DNA from: Bordetella parapertussis
Lineage (GTDB): Bacteria; Pseudomonadota; Gammaproteobacteria; Burkholderiales; SG8-41
NCBI GenBank assembly: GCA_945906815.1
Contig: CAMDRT010000029.1
Coordinates: 1 to 58,367 of the forward strand
Reading direction: 5' to 3'
Length of the DNA: 58,367 bases
Each line of letters starts with the position of its first letter. Position 1 is the stretch's first letter. Position numbers and translations under genes: made by a program. This document shows, in pieces, positions 55,992 through 58,367 of this stretch. Under the pieces are notes generated by a model, which had not been told where the DNA came from, did no database searches, and saw only the letters and a program-made list of their open reading frames with translations.

Positions 55992-56180
55992 CTAGTGTCT
56001 CGACCCGTTGATTTCGATATAGGAGATGCCGTGATCAAACACTGTCGGCACAACCCTGTCGAAATCGCTGCCAGGCGCGAAGCCGCGCGCAGCCGGGTTG
56101 GGAACCCTTTGATCCCGGCGACAAAGCATGGCGGCGATTCTCGGCATTGTTGTATCGATATTAATGGGCCGGGACACTAG
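55992..56180. mobile_element. MITE-like element with ~45-bp imperfect terminal inverted repeats
   Basis: A 189-bp unit. The left end CTAGTGTCTCGACCCGTTGA and the right end, read in reverse, CTAGTGTCCCGGCCCATTAA match well, and similarity continues inward (TCGATA, ATGCCG) to about 45 bp. Both ends carry CTAG, which could be a 4-bp target duplication. Short ORFs inside on both strands are reflections of the symmetry; no transposase is present, so it would depend on an enzyme in trans. Confidence 0.65.
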
Positions 56181-56348
56181 ACTGCATCAAAGCATTAGCA
56201 CTGACTCACGCATGGCGATTTTTAGGGCTTTTGCTTGATGCGTTCGAGTTATGGCGAACGTCGATGAATTGAACCTGTGGCAGCGCCACTAAACACCGGG
56301 ATTTATGCAAAAAATTATGGTACTCATGAATCCCTGCGGAGTGCCGCT

Positions 56349-57572
56349 GTGTTAAGCCCGCCAGGCACACCCGCGCTGCGCCACCCGCGACTGGAATTGA
56401 TCGATGCACTGCGAGCGTTTGCATTGTTCGGCATTCTTCAGGTCAATATCCAGAGTTTTGTGTGGGGTGCGGGTGACCCGCTCGGCTACTTTGCGCAAGC
56501 GCCGCGCACAGCGGATTCAATGGCCTATCTGCTGGTGGCGATGCTGGTCTCGTCGAAGTTTATTGCGCTGTTCGCGTTGTTGTTCGGTTTTGGATTCGCC
56601 TTGCAGTTTCGCGCATTGCACCGCGCGATGGCCGGTCAGGTTTCCGGCGCGCCGGTGTTGATCGCGGCAAAGCAGGCTTATCGCCGACGCCTCTGGTTTC
56701 TGCTGGTGCTGGGCGTCGCACACGGCATTCTGCTGTATTCCGGTGATATTCTGACGACGTATGCAGTGTGCGGCTTCATCCTGCTCAAGTACGCCGGCAT
56801 ACGCCCGGCGCAACTGGCGCGTGCGGCGTGCCAGTGGTGGATCGCCTGCGTAGTCGGCCTTGTAGCCGTGATGGGCGGCGGCAGCGGCTTGACGGAAACC
56901 ATGGGCGCTGGGGACGATGACCTGCTACGTGAAACTGCGCTGGCGACCTTTTCGCTGTACACCACGGCCGGTTACACAGAGCAGTTGGCACAACGCGCGG
57001 GAGATTATCTCTATACGCAGATCGGCGTGCTGATTTTGATGACGCCCATGGTGGTCACCCTGTTTTTGCTCGGAGCACTTGCCGCGCGGCTCGGATGGCT
57101 GCTCCATCCGCGGCGCCATCCTCGGGTATGGCGTGCTGCCGCGGTAGTCGGTGCGCTTGGCTTGATTCCCGCCGTCATTGGGGCGTTACTGAACTATCGG
57201 TCAGCACTCACCACCATCGGAAACATGAATTTCATCGCGGAACTGTTCATCCTGTTCGGCGCAGCGACCATCGGCCTCTACCTGTCCCTTATCGTAAAGC
57301 TGGGCCACACACGCGCTCTCAGTGCGGCGATTGCATGGCTCGCGCCAGCGGGGCGCATGCCCCTGACCAACTACCTGATGCAATCCGTGCTGATGGGTGC
57401 GCTGCTGTCGGGCTGGGGTCTCGGGCTGGGCGCTGTGTGGCGCCACGCGGAATTGTCGCTACTCGCCTTTATCATCTTGCTTGCGCAGATTGTGGCGAGC
57501 CGCTGGTGGATTGCGCGATTCGGGATTGGGCCGATGGAGGCGTTGTGGCGAAAGGCGACCTATCGCCGCTAA
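56349..57572 (+). CDS. DUF418-domain membrane protein
   Basis: 407 residues from GTG 56349, which has GGAG 7 nt upstream (56338–56341) and sits just before the conserved RLELIDALRAFALFGILQVNIQSF; the frame is open to 56277. Eight or more hydrophobic segments. The C-terminus MPLTNYLMQSVLMGALLSGWGLGLG and final FGIGPMEALWRKATYRR are the DUF418 signature (YeiB-like). Function unknown; these proteins are related to acyltransferase-like membrane folds. The gap upstream contains the MITE. Confidence 0.87.
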   Translation: MLSPPGTPALRHPRLELIDALRAFALFGILQVNIQSFVWGAGDPLGYFAQAPRTADSMAYLLVAMLVSSKFIALFALLFGFGFALQFRALHRAMAGQVSGAPVLIAAKQAYRRRLWFLLVLGVAHGILLYSGDILTTYAVCGFILLKYAGIRPAQLARAACQWWIACVVGLVAVMGGGSGLTETMGAGDDDLLRETALATFSLYTTAGYTEQLAQRAGDYLYTQIGVLILMTPMVVTLFLLGALAARLGWLLHPRRHPRVWRAAAVVGALGLIPAVIGALLNYRSALTTIGNMNFIAELFILFGAATIGLYLSLIVKLGHTRALSAAIAWLAPAGRMPLTNYLMQSVLMGALLSGWGLGLGAVWRHAELSLLAFIILLAQIVASRWWIARFGIGPMEALWRKATYRR

Positions 57573-57617
57573 CGTCGCGCGCTCAATGCGTTCAGTTCAG
57601 TGGCAAGCGTGAAGTTT

Positions 57618-58367
57618 TCATGGCGCTGCCGCGCCATGCTGACGTAAAAATCGCAGCAATTCCGCCGCGCAACGCTCGGGCACGGCATCGGTGATGTTGT
57701 GCTGATAGCCGTGATACACCACGAACTCGCACCGTGGCGCATGGGTTTTCACCGTCTGATATTGCTCGAGCGAAATGTGCGGGTCTTCATCGGGCACCAC
57801 CACCAGCATCGGTTGTTTGATCTCGTGCAAACGCGGTGCCTGATTCACCTGGCGCATCACCGGTACGAAGCGGCAGAAAAAATCCTCGTCGGTGCGGCAG
57901 GCTTCATCGACAAACCACTGCACGAACGCGGGGTCGGCGCCCGGCGGAAAGCGTTCCGCTATCGTGGATTCAAAAAAGCCGCGTAGCCCCTTGGCCTTGA
58001 CGCTGGCGATCCATTTGGTGTGATCGATATTGGTGTTGCTAAGCCCCGGTGCCGCCGCGAAATTCGCCAGCGTTTTCACGCGCTGCGGGTGATCCAGCGC
58101 AAGCTGCATGGCGATGATCGCGCCCGCCGACGAGCCGGCCAGATGAAATTGCGCACAGCGCAGATGGTCGGCCAGTTCCAGCACGTCCTGTAGCAGGCGT
58201 TGAAACGAAAATGGATGCTCATCCGGCACGCCGCTTTCGCCATGCCCGCGCATGTCGAGCCGCACCACGCGGATGTGGCGCGACAGCACGGGTATCCATG
58301 GGTAAAAGCGGCGCGAACTGCCGAGCACCGCGTGCAACAGAAATAGCGTTTCCCTGGGGCGCCACGG
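57618..58367 (-). CDS. Alpha/beta hydrolase, N-terminus outside window
   Basis: At least 249 residues; the frame runs off the right edge without a start. Seen: LFLLHAVLGSSRRFYPWIPVL (oxyanion region), RVVRLDMRGHGESG, nucleophile elbow HLAGSSAGAIIAMQLA (Gly-Ser-Ser-Ala-Gly), the acid in VVVPDEDPHI and the catalytic His in HGYQHNITDA. Typical esterase/lactonase of the 3-oxoadipate enol-lactonase (PcaD-like) type. Convergent with the DUF418 gene (45 bp between stops). Confidence 0.85.
   Translation of the reverse strand, partial: PWRPRETLFLLHAVLGSSRRFYPWIPVLSRHIRVVRLDMRGHGESGVPDEHPFSFQRLLQDVLELADHLRCAQFHLAGSSAGAIIAMQLALDHPQRVKTLANFAAAPGLSNTNIDHTKWIASVKAKGLRGFFESTIAERFPPGADPAFVQWFVDEACRTDEDFFCRFVPVMRQVNQAPRLHEIKQPMLVVVPDEDPHISLEQYQTVKTHAPRCEFVVYHGYQHNITDAVPERCAAELLRFLRQHGAAAP

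Noticed and set aside
55974..56180. Short ORFs on both strands (68 and 61 residues) in the MITE-like element
   Set aside because: They mirror each other because the element is an inverted repeat; no ribosome-binding site or domain.

Overview
The window looks like chromosomal DNA of a betaproteobacterium, most likely Burkholderiales. Three things point there: a tuf–rpsJ junction followed by the complete S10–spc–alpha ribosomal block, the divergent uvrA/MFS–ssb arrangement, and four scattered Bug (TctC-like) periplasmic solute receptors, a family greatly expanded in that order. Almost everything is densely packed and moderately GC-rich.

Region 1 (1–14656): the 3' end of tuf, then S10, L3, L4, L23, L2, S19, L22, S3, L16, L29, S17; a 268-bp gap with a good promoter; L14, L24, L5, S14, S8, L6, L18, S5, L30, L15, secY, L36, S13, S11, S4, rpoA, L17, closed by a Rho-independent terminator. 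Two oddities: L5 has a roughly 49-residue basic, Ala/Lys-rich N-terminal extension, and infA is absent between secY and rpmJ.

Region 2 (14669–33853): housekeeping genes. A glycerate-2-kinase-type gene is coupled to uvrA (minus). Then MFS transporter, ssb, FmdB-type zinc ribbon, DUF502 membrane protein, aspS, a barnase/barstar-type RNase and inhibitor pair, nudB, nadA, an EEP-family phosphodiesterase, an Atm1-type ABC exporter, a TctD/TctE-like two-component system (minus), a candidate small RNA with its own terminator, PBP7-type endopeptidase (pbpG) and egtD.

Region 3 (34036–36194): a toxin-antitoxin island. It holds an intact ParE-type module, a paralogous module whose toxin has two in-frame stop codons, a truncated higB-like relic, and an intact higBA pair expressed from a promoter that predicts a leaderless higB mRNA.

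Region 4 (36402–58367): an accessory metabolic region. It has four Bug receptors without membrane components, an HtrA protease behind a membrane-fused spermidine-synthase-like protein, a CocE/NonD hydrolase, an enolase-superfamily enzyme, a c-type heme plus beta-propeller protein, and a co-directional run of MmgE/PrpD, DoxX, NHL propeller, Bug and amidohydrolase genes that looks like an uncharacterised carboxylate catabolic cluster. There is also an M48-like lipoprotein lacking zinc ligands, a signal-less solute-binding protein, a DUF418 protein and a partial alpha/beta hydrolase. Intergenic spaces here carry several palindromic or MITE-like elements and one tandem repeat. All function calls come from reading protein motifs by eye; no database search was run.
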